A stretch of 22,082 nucleotides of DNA from a virus. Position 1 is the stretch's first letter. Every line of letters starts with the position of its first letter. The position numbers were made by a program, and so were the translations under genes. Location: positions 1-22,082 of the IMG/VR virus record IMGVR_UViG_3300010885_066606; one strand, 5' to 3'. The notes under the pieces were generated by a model. It saw nothing but the letters and a program-made list of their open reading frames with translations. It had not been told where the DNA came from and made no database searches. This document shows, one piece after another, positions 11,155 to 19,750 of the stretch.

Positions 11155-11210
11155 GAAAATGTCTTTTAATGAATATACTAAATATAGATGAGACTAAAAA
11201 ATAAAAGTTC

Positions 11211-11978
11211 TTAGTCTATATATTTTAGATTAGTTTCTGGATCATGTTTTATATAGGAACCCCATTTATATCTAGAATACTCATGAGCTGAGATTTCTGA
11301 ATCACGTCTTTGATTCCCAGTGGCTATCTGGGCAAAGTGGTAGAAATGACAGTTATATGTTCTTGTCATCTTAAGTTCTGATAAATTACACTTAAGGAAG
11401 AAATCCCAGTCTGCCACTACTCCATTTGTAGGGTAATTCTCATCCCATCCTCCCAATCTTAGATAATCTCTCTTGCTCATCATAAAAGGTAGAGTAGATC
11501 CACAATGTTCTTCTACTTCATCTTTTTTTATAGTTAGAGAGTACTCCTTAAACTTATGAAGATCGAAATTATCTATAGTTTTACCAAGATCTTTTATGTG
11601 GAACTGATTGAATATGCTAGGATTTGGCTCTATCTGATTTGGAGATAATACAGATCCTTGTTGGTAGGAACTCAACAAGTCTACATCCCAATTCATAGGA
11701 AATACATTGTCATCATTTACCACTAAGACTGCATCATATTTAGCATTATAAACTCCGATATTAGTAACTCTGCAAAGTCCTTGGTTTTCTTCCAAGATCA
11801 CTACGTCTATTTCACCTTTATACTTATCTAACACTGACTTATTTAGATCATAGAATCCGTCTACGATGACTATTATCTGATTCTTATTATACTGTCCTGA
11901 AATAGCCGATTTGATGCAAAGATCTAAATATTCAGGTTCTTTGTATGTTGGGATAATTACTGATATTTTATTGCTCAT
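11211..11978 (-). CDS. GT2-family glycosyltransferase, 255 aa
   Basis: The N-terminus VIIPTYKEPEYLDLCIKSA is typical of GT-A family 2 transferases, and VVNDDNVFP (residues 86-94) contains the DXD-like metal/nucleotide-sugar site (Asp89-Asp90). A later VADWDFFLKC (about 187-196) fits the acceptor/base region. It should transfer a sugar from a nucleotide donor in the cytoplasm; the acceptor is unknown. Base composition is like the phage genes on the right and left rather than the AT-rich genes that precede it in the operon. The start overlaps the end of the next gene by ATGA. Confidence 0.8.
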   Translation of the reverse strand: MSNKISVIIPTYKEPEYLDLCIKSAISGQYNKNQIIVIVDGFYDLNKSVLDKYKGEIDVVILEENQGLCRVTNIGVYNAKYDAVLVVNDDNVFPMNWDVDLLSSYQQGSVLSPNQIEPNPSIFNQFHIKDLGKTIDNFDLHKFKEYSLTIKKDEVEEHCGSTLPFMMSKRDYLRLGGWDENYPTNGVVADWDFFLKCNLSELKMTRTYNCHFYHFAQIATGNQRRDSEISAHEYSRYKWGSYIKHDPETNLKYID

Positions 11979-12655
11979 ATTTTAGACCAATCTATTGTAG
12001 GTGATAATAGCGAATTTGCACAATGAGTAGATAATCCGGGTATTGGAGTTAATATAAATCTATTTTTATGTTCATTTAAATATAAATGTTTATTATGATC
12101 TCCTATAATTGTAGTTTGAATTTCATAATCTTCATCAAATATTTTTTTAGGTACGATATATGATCCACAAGTACTTGGTGTAGTTCTCCAATGGTGAGTA
12201 TTTGTTGTAATTATTTTTGATACTAAATCTTGATATTGTGGTAAAAAATACTTATCATTATGATCATACAAACTAATATAGTTTAGAGCATTAAACGTAC
12301 TATATAATTCAATTAATTTTTCACTCCAATTATTAATATGCAAATAATCATTTTCTAAAATATAAATTAAATCATTATCATTACATTCATAATCTTTTAT
12401 AATTTTATATACTGATCTAGTAATTACATCTATGATACCACCACTAAATTCATACGCAGTATACAGATGTTTATATTTCTTAATCCAATTGTCTTCTATC
12501 TTTCCATCCATTAAAATATTAAGCTTAATATTTGCTTTATCTTTAATAGAATTAAGTAAATTTAAAAAACATTTTTCATAATCGAACCAACCTGGTCTAT
12601 TTTTATTATCCGTATGAGTTACGTTATAGTGACTATAAAATATGTGTATATTCAT
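11975..12655 (-). CDS. Putative GT-A-like glycosyltransferase, 226 aa
   Basis: The protein opens MNIHIFYSHYNVTHTDNKNR and has ILENDYLHINNW at about 99-110, where END may act as the DXD-like site. A later TTPSTCGSYIVPKKIF and GDHNKHLYLNEH fit an acceptor-side region. Similar proteins occur in phage and bacterial surface-sugar clusters, but the identification is by pattern only. It is the first gene on the left of the AT-rich part of the operon. Confidence 0.55.
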   Translation of the reverse strand: MNIHIFYSHYNVTHTDNKNRPGWFDYEKCFLNLLNSIKDKANIKLNILMDGKIEDNWIKKYKHLYTAYEFSGGIIDVITRSVYKIIKDYECNDNDLIYILENDYLHINNWSEKLIELYSTFNALNYISLYDHNDKYFLPQYQDLVSKIITTNTHHWRTTPSTCGSYIVPKKIFDEDYEIQTTIIGDHNKHLYLNEHKNRFILTPIPGLSTHCANSLLSPTIDWSKI

Positions 12656-12667
12656 TATTGTGATTTA

Positions 12668-13252
12668 TTATATCCACCTAAATTTAATTTCATTATTAGC
12701 AATATTCTTATTTTTATTACATTTTGCTAGTATATTATACTTAATTGGAAATAGTTCTCGGTCTGGAGTTTCTAAAGTATCTATCTCTATAATATCAAAA
12801 TCTTTTAATAAAACTCTCCATCCATGTTCTGTAAATCTCCAACAATCAGGCGAAGGGCCATGTATTCTCCAATTGAGTGGAGCTGATACTAATAAATAAC
12901 CGCCATCTTTTAAAAGTCTTCTTAGTTCTTTAATTGCATCAAAAGGATTTGTCGTATGTTCTAATACTTCTAAACATGCTATACAATCATAAGTACTATC
13001 AGCTATAGATGAATTACAAGTAGTTAAATCTCCTACGTGCGTAGGATTATATGTATCAACAATATCAAACGTATCTATACTATAGTTTGTAAAATTAAGT
13101 TGAATTTCTGAACGATCTTGAGAACCAATCTCTAATAATTTTCCAGTTAAATCTTCTTTTTTTGTAGTTTCTGCTACTCTTTGAATAAACTCAGTAATAT
13201 GTTTTCTTGTTAATTCAAAAGTCTCATTATCAAATTTTCCAGGTATCGCCAT
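12668..13252 (-). CDS. Class I SAM-dependent methyltransferase, 194 aa
   Basis: Motif I is LLEIGSQD (39-46), an acidic strand end follows (DIVD, 63-66), and CLEVLEHTTNPFDAIKELRR (93-112) is the typical Methyltransf_11 helix after the catalytic strand. LLKDGGYLLVSAP (113-125) is the next strand. NWRIHGPSPDCWRFTEHGW is found in many O-antigen cluster methyltransferases, from memory. It probably methylates a sugar or a glycan end. It lies 18 bases upstream of no terminator and continues the operon. Confidence 0.75.
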   Translation of the reverse strand: MAIPGKFDNETFELTRKHITEFIQRVAETTKKEDLTGKLLEIGSQDRSEIQLNFTNYSIDTFDIVDTYNPTHVGDLTTCNSSIADSTYDCIACLEVLEHTTNPFDAIKELRRLLKDGGYLLVSAPLNWRIHGPSPDCWRFTEHGWRVLLKDFDIIEIDTLETPDRELFPIKYNILAKCNKNKNIANNEIKFRWI

Positions 13253-13270
13253 TATATTTTCTATTTTTAG

Positions 13271-14089
13271 TTAAATTAATTTATGCTTAAATAAAGATCC
13301 TCCTAAAATATCTCCATCTTTTTTAGCTGTTGTAATAAAAAGATCTCTTAAATCTTCTCCACCTAAACAACAAGACGTTACTCTAGAACATGGAACTATT
13401 ATCTCATCTAATACTCGTCCGCTACGTATATCCCATTTTCTAACTCTACCCCCTTCCCACTCAGCTATCCAAATATGACCATCTAAATCTACACACATTC
13501 CATCTGGCCACCCAATTCCATCTATTTCTACAATGTATTTTTCAAAAACAATGTTACCTGTTTCTAAATCATACTCATACTGCGCTACTTTTTTTGTAGG
13601 AGTATCTATAAAATACATTCTTTTATTATCATGAGAAAATCCAATTCCGTTAGATATTGATAAATCATCTAATAACGTTGTATATTCTCCATTGTAATAA
13701 GAAAATAATTTTCCCTTTACGATAGATTTTTCCATAAAGAAATCTTTTTTACTTTTAGTCCCAACTATAAATCTTCCAATTGGATCAAATCTACCGTCAT
13801 TGTATCGTAAATCTTCACTTGATTCAAACTGTATTAGATATATTCTCTCTCCAGTTGTAGGGTTTATTTTATAGATACCACCCTTCTCAGCTGATATAAT
13901 ACAACCATCTTTGTATAGACCTATGCAGCCAACGCTACCTGAAGTAGTATAAGATTGTACTTCTCCTGAATTATGATTAATTTTATAAATAACCCCCTGT
14001 TCTATAGATACACAGTATACTAATTTATTATGCGCATCCCAAACCGGACCTTCTAATAAACTAGATCCAGCGTAAAAAACTAATTCCAT
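13271..14089 (-). CDS. SMP-30/gluconolactonase/LRE-like protein, 272 aa
   Basis: All main motifs of the six-bladed SMP-30 propeller are present: LLEGPVWD (Glu13), RYNDGRFDPIGRFIVGT (Asn97-Asp98), SNGIGFSHDNKRMYFID (Asn147) and PDGMCVDLDGHIWIAEW (Asp196), the metal ligands of the family. Members hydrolyse sugar lactones. No signal peptide is seen, so it acts in the cytoplasm. In this operon it may act on an oxidised sugar made by the SDR or RmlD-like enzymes; that is inference. The length is close to the usual 280-300. Confidence 0.8.
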   Translation of the reverse strand: MELVFYAGSSLLEGPVWDAHNKLVYCVSIEQGVIYKINHNSGEVQSYTTSGSVGCIGLYKDGCIISAEKGGIYKINPTTGERIYLIQFESSEDLRYNDGRFDPIGRFIVGTKSKKDFFMEKSIVKGKLFSYYNGEYTTLLDDLSISNGIGFSHDNKRMYFIDTPTKKVAQYEYDLETGNIVFEKYIVEIDGIGWPDGMCVDLDGHIWIAEWEGGRVRKWDIRSGRVLDEIIVPCSRVTSCCLGGEDLRDLFITTAKKDGDILGGSLFKHKLI

Positions 14090-14094
14090 AATAT

Positions 14095-15297
14095 TTATAA
14101 TTCAATTTTATATTGTAATAATAATTTTTGTATATCTTTTTTACCATAATAGCGTACTTGCAATATTTTTTGTTTATCTATACCGCTTTCTACTAGTTTT
14201 AATAATACATTATTAGAGTTATTTTCATCAATTAATGTTATTAGTATTACATCATATTTTAGAGATTTAATAATATCATAATTTGTTATTTGTAAATTTA
14301 ATTTTGAATAATACTGATATTTTTCGTCAACCCATCCCACAATATTATATGTTTTATTATTGTTTATTTTATTATATAGATGCTGACCAAATGTGCCTCC
14401 ACCGCATAAAATTATGTTACTCCCAATTTTAACTTTATTAAATGGATATAGATAATCGATGTCTTTTGATATAGGTCCTGATGTATTAATTATTAATAGA
14501 CTTAAAAGATAATATTGAAGTTGTATTAGCATTATGTCTATAAATCCTTTATTATAAAAGATTTCTTTAAAATCTTTATAAATTTGTTCCATTTTAGAAA
14601 TCTCAACTGTTCTTAAAGTTTTAATCAAAGAATCAGTTCTCTGTCTATAATGATAATATGGCTGATCTAAGATAACTAAAGAAGACGCATCTAATATTGT
14701 AGGATATACGCATAGCGCGTCTTCTCCTATGGTTATGTCTTCTCTAACTTTTAATTGATTTTCTATTAATATACTTCTTCTATATAATTTCCCCCACGAA
14801 TATGAAAATATACCAAATTGAGAAAATATCCCAGTATATATCATTTTTGGATAAATCTCTGATATGAGCTTATTCTTATCATAAAAACCAACTGGGAGAG
14901 TATTGAGCACGGTTTCTGCTCTGCCTTCTAAGTTTACTTTATGTGATGATATAATTATATCTGCATCATATTTTAGTGCTGAATGCATATAACATTCTAT
15001 TAATTTAGATTCAATCCAGTCATCGCCATCAATATATAATACATACTCTCCAGTTGACAAACTAATACCAGCTTTTCTAGAACTAACTAAGCCTCCATTA
15101 ATCTTATGTATTACTTTAATTCTATTATCATAAGCAGCATACTTATCACATAAATCCCCGCTTATATCTGTAGAACCATCATTAACAAGTATAATTTCAA
15201 TATTTTTATAAGATTGATTTATAACACTTTGTACACATTTATCTAAAAATATCGCACTGTTATATATAGGAATAATTATGCTTACTAATTTATTCAT
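14095..15297 (-). CDS. GT2 glycosyltransferase fused to a Rossmann-like domain, 400 aa
   Basis: Residues 1-220 are a classical GT2 domain: VSIIIPIYNSAIFLDKCVQS, VNDGSTDISGD (38-48) and YIDGDDW (88-94) with the DXD site. A helical middle follows, and from about 283 a second domain begins with IILCGGGTFGQHLYN, a Gly-rich nucleotide-binding loop, followed by IVGWVDEK and DVILITLIDENN, as in sugar-processing Rossmann domains. Such GT2 plus C-terminal domain fusions occur in capsule clusters. Donor and acceptor are unknown. Confidence 0.75.
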   Translation of the reverse strand: MNKLVSIIIPIYNSAIFLDKCVQSVINQSYKNIEIILVNDGSTDISGDLCDKYAAYDNRIKVIHKINGGLVSSRKAGISLSTGEYVLYIDGDDWIESKLIECYMHSALKYDADIIISSHKVNLEGRAETVLNTLPVGFYDKNKLISEIYPKMIYTGIFSQFGIFSYSWGKLYRRSILIENQLKVREDITIGEDALCVYPTILDASSLVILDQPYYHYRQRTDSLIKTLRTVEISKMEQIYKDFKEIFYNKGFIDIMLIQLQYYLLSLLIINTSGPISKDIDYLYPFNKVKIGSNIILCGGGTFGQHLYNKINNNKTYNIVGWVDEKYQYYSKLNLQITNYDIIKSLKYDVILITLIDENNSNNVLLKLVESGIDKQKILQVRYYGKKDIQKLLLQYKIEL

Positions 15298-15317
15298 AAA
15301 CTATTTTTTTATTGAAA

Positions 15318-16067
15318 TTACATATACCACCCCCCAGTGATTCTAATATTAGATCCTGATACCATTTTGGATTTATCACTTAATAAATAGATTATGGCTG
15401 GTACTATATCATCTATTTCATTCATTCTGCCCATAGGTATAATTTCAGAAGCTTTCTTTTTTAATTCCTCTTCAGTTAAACCTTGACTATCTCTCAAAGA
15501 TAACTCCCCTTCAGTAGGAGTCCACCCCATTGTGATATAGTTGGATCGTATATTGTATTTCCCGTAATTTTTAGCTATATGATTTGCCAATGTTACAACA
15601 GCACCTTTTGAACAAGCATAAGAAACTCTGTCTATCTCTCCCGCGCATGAATGAGGAGATCCTGTAAATACTATTGAACCACCCCCATTGTCTTTCATGT
15701 ACTGTATTGCGTACTTAGAACAAAATATCGCCCCTTTAATATTAACATCAAATATTTCATTGTGAACATCTTCTGTGCAATCCATCAATGATTGAGCTGG
15801 TGTGATCCCAGCATAGCTAAAAAATCCATCTATACGACCAAATTTTTCATAAGTAAATTTAAATAAGTACTCGCATTGTGAGACTTTAGTTATATCTGTT
15901 GGAATAAAGTATACTTGATCAATATACGTCTTTAATTCATTTATTAGATTATCTGGATTACCAATATCTCCAAATACTACATTATACCCTAGTATAATAA
16001 GTTCTTTTACTACTTTCGCTGCTACACCCGATGTACCTCCAGCTATTACAAATGTTTTTTTATTCAT
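15318..16067 (-). CDS. Short-chain dehydrogenase/reductase, 249 aa
   Basis: The classical SDR features are visible: Gly-rich loop GGTSGVA (10-16), DIT (58-60), the YAG variant of NAG (85-87), Ser in TGSPHS (135-140) and Tyr150-Lys154 in YACSK. The C-terminal GGWYM is near the usual cofactor-proximal end. The length is typical. It should oxidise or reduce a hydroxyl/keto group with NAD(P); in this context probably on a sugar. The start overlaps the ATP-grasp gene end by 8 bases. Confidence 0.85.
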   Translation of the reverse strand: MNKKTFVIAGGTSGVAAKVVKELIILGYNVVFGDIGNPDNLINELKTYIDQVYFIPTDITKVSQCEYLFKFTYEKFGRIDGFFSYAGITPAQSLMDCTEDVHNEIFDVNIKGAIFCSKYAIQYMKDNGGGSIVFTGSPHSCAGEIDRVSYACSKGAVVTLANHIAKNYGKYNIRSNYITMGWTPTEGELSLRDSQGLTEEELKKKASEIIPMGRMNEIDDIVPAIIYLLSDKSKMVSGSNIRITGGWYM

Positions 16068-17277
16068 AGATAAATCTATCTAAAATTTGATTATTACCAT
16101 TAATATCTAAAACTACTGTTTTTAATTGAATTTCATTAATTTTATTTTTAAGTTCAATTTCTGAATTACATGATATATATATTCTTGCTGCTACTTGACG
16201 TTCAGTTCCTACCATGTCTTCTGTAATTATATCACCTTTATTGAATCTTTGAGATATATAAAATATAGAAGGATCTTCTTTAAATATATCAATCTTATCT
16301 ATTATTCCACATTTAAGTAATATCCATATTGTAGCATTAAATTTATCAAATGGATTTCGGGTCTGTGTATCTTTAACTCCTAACGCATAGTTAATTAGAA
16401 ATTCTTTTTGATCAAAACCAGTCACATTATATATGTGTAAATCTGGAGCTTCACCTTGCAACCTAAATCCTGGATCATAATAATAAAATTTATTATTTTT
16501 TACAAATGCGGAAACTGTAAATATAGCATTTTGTACATCTAATGTTTTTAATAAATCACACATACGCTGATGATCATTATCTATATATATTGATAGAAAC
16601 TTAGATAAATATTTAGCGCCTAAACAAACTTTACTTGCATCTTTTTGTATTTTACAAGTATACCTATCTGTCATTGCTAATAAAAATACATCTCCTTCAA
16701 TGATAGTATAATTTAACATTACATCATCACAATCCATATATTCTTCTAATAAAATATATTCACTATTTGTTGAATTAAATGCTTTAGATATTCCTTTATT
16801 TAATTCATCATTATTATACGCTATACACATTCCCTGTCCAGAGTTTTTATCTATAGGTTTTACAAAGACTGGATATGTTATTTCTGAGAATATTTGATTT
16901 TTATATAATTTAATTGAGGGGATATTCTGTAAATTATGATCTAATAATATTTCATTAAATCTTCCTTTATTAGTAAGGTAATCACAAGACATCTCATTTG
17001 CATAACAAGGAAAATTAAGTCTTTTACATATTTGTTGGTATGATTCAATTAATCTATCTGCTACGCCTACTAATACCCCGTCCACTTTTTCTTCTAAACA
17101 AAATTTTACTAAATTATCTACGTCTAGTCCATTTATATTAATACCCATATCTGCAATCTTTTTTGCAGGAGCATTTGGGTCATGATCAGTAACTATCGTA
17201 TAAATGCCCATAGATTTAGCCTTATTAATAAGTCTTATAGTTTCAGGATTAGCTCCTAAGATTAGTAATTTTTTCAT
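16060..17277 (-). CDS. ATP-grasp enzyme (carbamoyl-phosphate-synthase-like), 405 aa
   Basis: An N-terminal Rossmann-like pre-ATP-grasp domain (MKKLLILGANPETIRLINKA) is followed by the ATP-grasp region: YPVFVKPIDKNSGQGM (135-150) with the Lys and Gly-rich loop, and LLEEYMD (176-182). The C-terminal part has FYYYDPGFRLQGEAPD for the metal-binding region, with DPG rather than the usual E.N.R pattern. Such enzymes ligate a carboxylate to an amine through an acyl-phosphate. In sugar clusters they are thought to add an amino acid or similar group; the substrate here is unknown. Confidence 0.75.
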   Translation of the reverse strand: MKKLLILGANPETIRLINKAKSMGIYTIVTDHDPNAPAKKIADMGININGLDVDNLVKFCLEEKVDGVLVGVADRLIESYQQICKRLNFPCYANEMSCDYLTNKGRFNEILLDHNLQNIPSIKLYKNQIFSEITYPVFVKPIDKNSGQGMCIAYNNDELNKGISKAFNSTNSEYILLEEYMDCDDVMLNYTIIEGDVFLLAMTDRYTCKIQKDASKVCLGAKYLSKFLSIYIDNDHQRMCDLLKTLDVQNAIFTVSAFVKNNKFYYYDPGFRLQGEAPDLHIYNVTGFDQKEFLINYALGVKDTQTRNPFDKFNATIWILLKCGIIDKIDIFKEDPSIFYISQRFNKGDIITEDMVGTERQVAARIYISCNSEIELKNKINEIQLKTVVLDINGNNQILDRFIYE

Positions 17278-17280
17278 TAA

Positions 17281-18180
17281 TTATTTTTTTGTAAAATATT
17301 CATTTAGATATTCATGTAAACATTCTTTCCAATTTCTCATATAATTTTTCCCTAATTCGTTTAAAGATTTATTTATAAGTTTTTCTGAATATGGTCGAGG
17401 TGCAAAATATTCTGTCTTAAAATAATCACTATCTACTTTATGAATAGTTAACCCTAAGTTTAAGTATTCATTAATAGCAACCGCTGTTTCATATCTACTT
17501 GCTTCACCTTGACTTACCATATTATATAAACCATAAGGTAAATCATCATTGATATGTTTTAAAATAGAATTAGCAAAATCTTTGGTATAAGTAGGAACAC
17601 CTAATTTATCATCTACAGCAAATAATTCTCTAGCTCCAGATTCTACCTGTTTCATAATTTTATTAATAAATTTTTTATCTTTTTCTGGTCCGCCGCCCAT
17701 CATCCAACCTGCTCTGAATATCCAATATTTTTCGTAACTCTGATTTAATAATAATTGCTCAGTATAATATTTACTCTTACCATATGCACTTAGGGGATGT
17801 GGTTGATCATCTTCTGTATAAAACTCTTTATCATTTCCAAATATTCCTGCAGTACTTATAAACACATATGGAATATTTAAGTCTTTTGATAAATTAAATA
17901 AATGTATAGCTGCAATAGTATTTGTCAAATAACAATCGTCCTTCTCTTTTTCGCAATATTCAAGATCAACTAATGCTGCAAAATTCAAAATTATATCAGG
18001 TTGATAATCATTTATAATTTTCGTTACACTTGATAAATCTCTTATGTCACAATATTTTACATTCGCAGATATTTCCTTATCGGTGAGATAGAAATCTTTA
18101 ATATCTACTATATTTTGTAATGTTGTACCTAACATACCATCTGCGCCGGCTACAAATATTTTTTTATATTTTTTCATCAT
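17281..18180 (-). CDS. RmlD-like NAD(P)-dependent sugar reductase/epimerase, 299 aa
   Basis: The extended SDR fold is shown by GADGMLG (12-18), the CDIRD acidic site (44-48), the NFAALVDLEYCE segment (66-77), STAGIFG (109-115) and Tyr133/Lys137 in YGKSK. The overall layout and length match RmlD (dTDP-4-dehydrorhamnose reductase, about 300), including the late segment GVPTYTKDFA. No RmlA, B or C partner is present, so the substrate is probably a host nucleotide sugar and rhamnose cannot be assumed. The gene uses MM at the start; either Met is possible. Confidence 0.75.
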   Translation of the reverse strand: MMKKYKKIFVAGADGMLGTTLQNIVDIKDFYLTDKEISANVKYCDIRDLSSVTKIINDYQPDIILNFAALVDLEYCEKEKDDCYLTNTIAAIHLFNLSKDLNIPYVFISTAGIFGNDKEFYTEDDQPHPLSAYGKSKYYTEQLLLNQSYEKYWIFRAGWMMGGGPEKDKKFINKIMKQVESGARELFAVDDKLGVPTYTKDFANSILKHINDDLPYGLYNMVSQGEASRYETAVAINEYLNLGLTIHKVDSDYFKTEYFAPRPYSEKLINKSLNELGKNYMRNWKECLHEYLNEYFTKK

Positions 18181-18192
18181 AATAATTCTTTA

Positions 18193-19107
18193 TTATATTT
18201 TATATTTTTCTTGTAACCATGTATAACTATTTTCAATAAATTGTTGTAATTGTTGAGTATTATTTTTTAAGCAATTTTCTAAATTATTTTTAACATTAGG
18301 TAATGTATCTATAGACTGTTGAATATCATTAAATCCATATGCTATACCAGATTTGAATATTGGAGTTTTAAGAAAATTCTCTTTAGTCGCTAATTCTGGA
18401 GGATGCGCGCCACCACCTGTTGGATGAGGAATTACTACAGATATGCATCCACATAATGCAGCTAATATACTTATAAAAGTTTGTGTATTGTAACTAAAAA
18501 ATATCTCATGTCTATTAAATACTTCTGCTAAATATTTCATTTTATCTGGACCATACTTCCAATAATCATCTATATTTGTATCTTTAGAAGTATGGTGTAT
18601 TGGACGTCCATCAATATATTCATTACCCTTTATTAAAAAACATCTACCTGATCTAGGCAAATTATGATTTTTAAATAAATTAAAATCGACATCAAATATT
18701 GTTAAATAACCATCAATATTCTGATTAGGAAGAACATTAAAATAATTTGCAATTGGATATAATTTATTACTCTTTGGATAATATAGCACTTGCTTATTAA
18801 CAAGATGACGAATAATATTATCTGCACTACTTATAAAATTAGGTATATCGTCTTTAAATGTATGCTCACCAGCTCCTGCTGGAATTATGACTATGGTATT
18901 CTCATTATCATATTCAACTGTACTATTCCATGGTATACACGTTACAGATTCATTTATTGTACTGTTTGCGTAAATATATGTATTCTCTCCCTGTAAAGCA
19001 AGATTTTTAGCTAGTATATGACTAACAGCCGAACTTCCAATATGATCCATATATTCTGGAAATTGAGAAAATACTATAAAATTAATATTAAAATTTTTAT
19101 TTTTCAT
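18193..19107 (-). CDS. GT-B-like glycosyltransferase, 304 aa
   Basis: The N-terminal half has the GT-B opening (FIVFSQFPEYMDHIGSSAVS) with helix ILAKNLALQGENTYIY. The C-terminal half contains EIFFSYNTQTFISILAALCG (201-220) followed by CISVVIPHPTGGGAHPPE, a pattern of a group of polysaccharide glycosyltransferases (S.DT.TF...AAL.GC..VV.P), and then SGIAYGFNDI. It overlaps the DegT-like gene by 11 bases. Its length is short for GT-B (about 350-400 usual). Confidence 0.6.
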   Translation of the reverse strand: MKNKNFNINFIVFSQFPEYMDHIGSSAVSHILAKNLALQGENTYIYANSTINESVTCIPWNSTVEYDNENTIVIIPAGAGEHTFKDDIPNFISSADNIIRHLVNKQVLYYPKSNKLYPIANYFNVLPNQNIDGYLTIFDVDFNLFKNHNLPRSGRCFLIKGNEYIDGRPIHHTSKDTNIDDYWKYGPDKMKYLAEVFNRHEIFFSYNTQTFISILAALCGCISVVIPHPTGGGAHPPELATKENFLKTPIFKSGIAYGFNDIQQSIDTLPNVKNNLENCLKNNTQQLQQFIENSYTWLQEKYKI

Positions 19108-19750
19108 TACTTTGTGTATATATTGAAAATTTTGACAAATCTGGATACGGTAATTCTAAATCTTGATTGTGTTTAGGTTTACCTTCTCCATCATAAAATT
19201 GATTCATTAGTAACAATCCTCTAGCAGCTAATTCAGGCATCATATAAAAATTCCAACCTAGCATATCAAAATGATCATCATGATAAGAACATTCTCTTCT
19301 TCCAGAATATCTAGCACGTCTAAACCATAAATGGGCATCATAATCATCTGTTAAAATTGCCCCGCCTTTACTCAACTTAAAATGTTTATAAGGTCCAGTA
19401 AAAGATATACATGTGTGAGTATTTGGTTTATACATCTGAAAAGTAAAACATAAAGCAGAATCCCAAATATTAGAACCTTCTAAATTATAAGCACCTTTAA
19501 TTGTCTTACCTTTAATTTGCTTAAATGCAACTTTTAATCCAGCATGTATAATTTCACATGGAACGGAAGGATAAGTTCTACTTGGGATAGTGATAAAATC
19601 CGCTTTAATATTCTTCTTAATATAATGTTCATAGTATAATGATAAAAATAAAGCATTACTTTGATTATCTACTGTTATTACATATGGAGCACCTGTATAA
19701 TCAGCTAAACGTTTTTCAAATTCATTAGTAATATCGTAAACATTTTTCAT
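19097..19750 (-). CDS. Short DegT/DnrJ/EryC1-like aminotransferase homologue, 217 aa
   Basis: I place the start at 19750 (MKNVYDITNEFEKRLADYTG) because its ATG overlaps the TGA of the GT2 gene; the longer frame to 19816 only reads through that gene. The fold type I PLP family pattern is clear: WDSALCF (Asp97, pyridine-N contact), SFTGPYKHFKLSKGGAI with Lys122 eight positions before the GG pair as in family members, and GWNFYMMPELAARGL (165-179). The protein stops about 40 residues later, whereas sugar aminotransferases have about 370 residues, so the C-terminal domain is missing. It may be a compact natural form or a truncated one. Confidence 0.65.
   Translation of the reverse strand: MKNVYDITNEFEKRLADYTGAPYVITVDNQSNALFLSLYYEHYIKKNIKADFITIPSRTYPSVPCEIIHAGLKVAFKQIKGKTIKGAYNLEGSNIWDSALCFTFQMYKPNTHTCISFTGPYKHFKLSKGGAILTDDYDAHLWFRRARYSGRRECSYHDDHFDMLGWNFYMMPELAARGLLLMNQFYDGEGKPKHNQDLELPYPDLSKFSIYTQSNEK

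Larger units (their letters stand above)
11975..19750. other. AT-rich sugar-metabolism cassette
   Basis: By eye this stretch has clearly fewer G and C bases than the genes on either side (11211-11978 and 19747-22082), and its codons prefer A/T in third position throughout. Its borders coincide with ATGA gene overlaps at 11975-11978 and 19747-19750. It contains nine genes for sugar modification or transfer. This suggests acquisition as a block, or an exchangeable part of the operon. No transposase or flanking repeat is visible. Confidence 0.6.
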
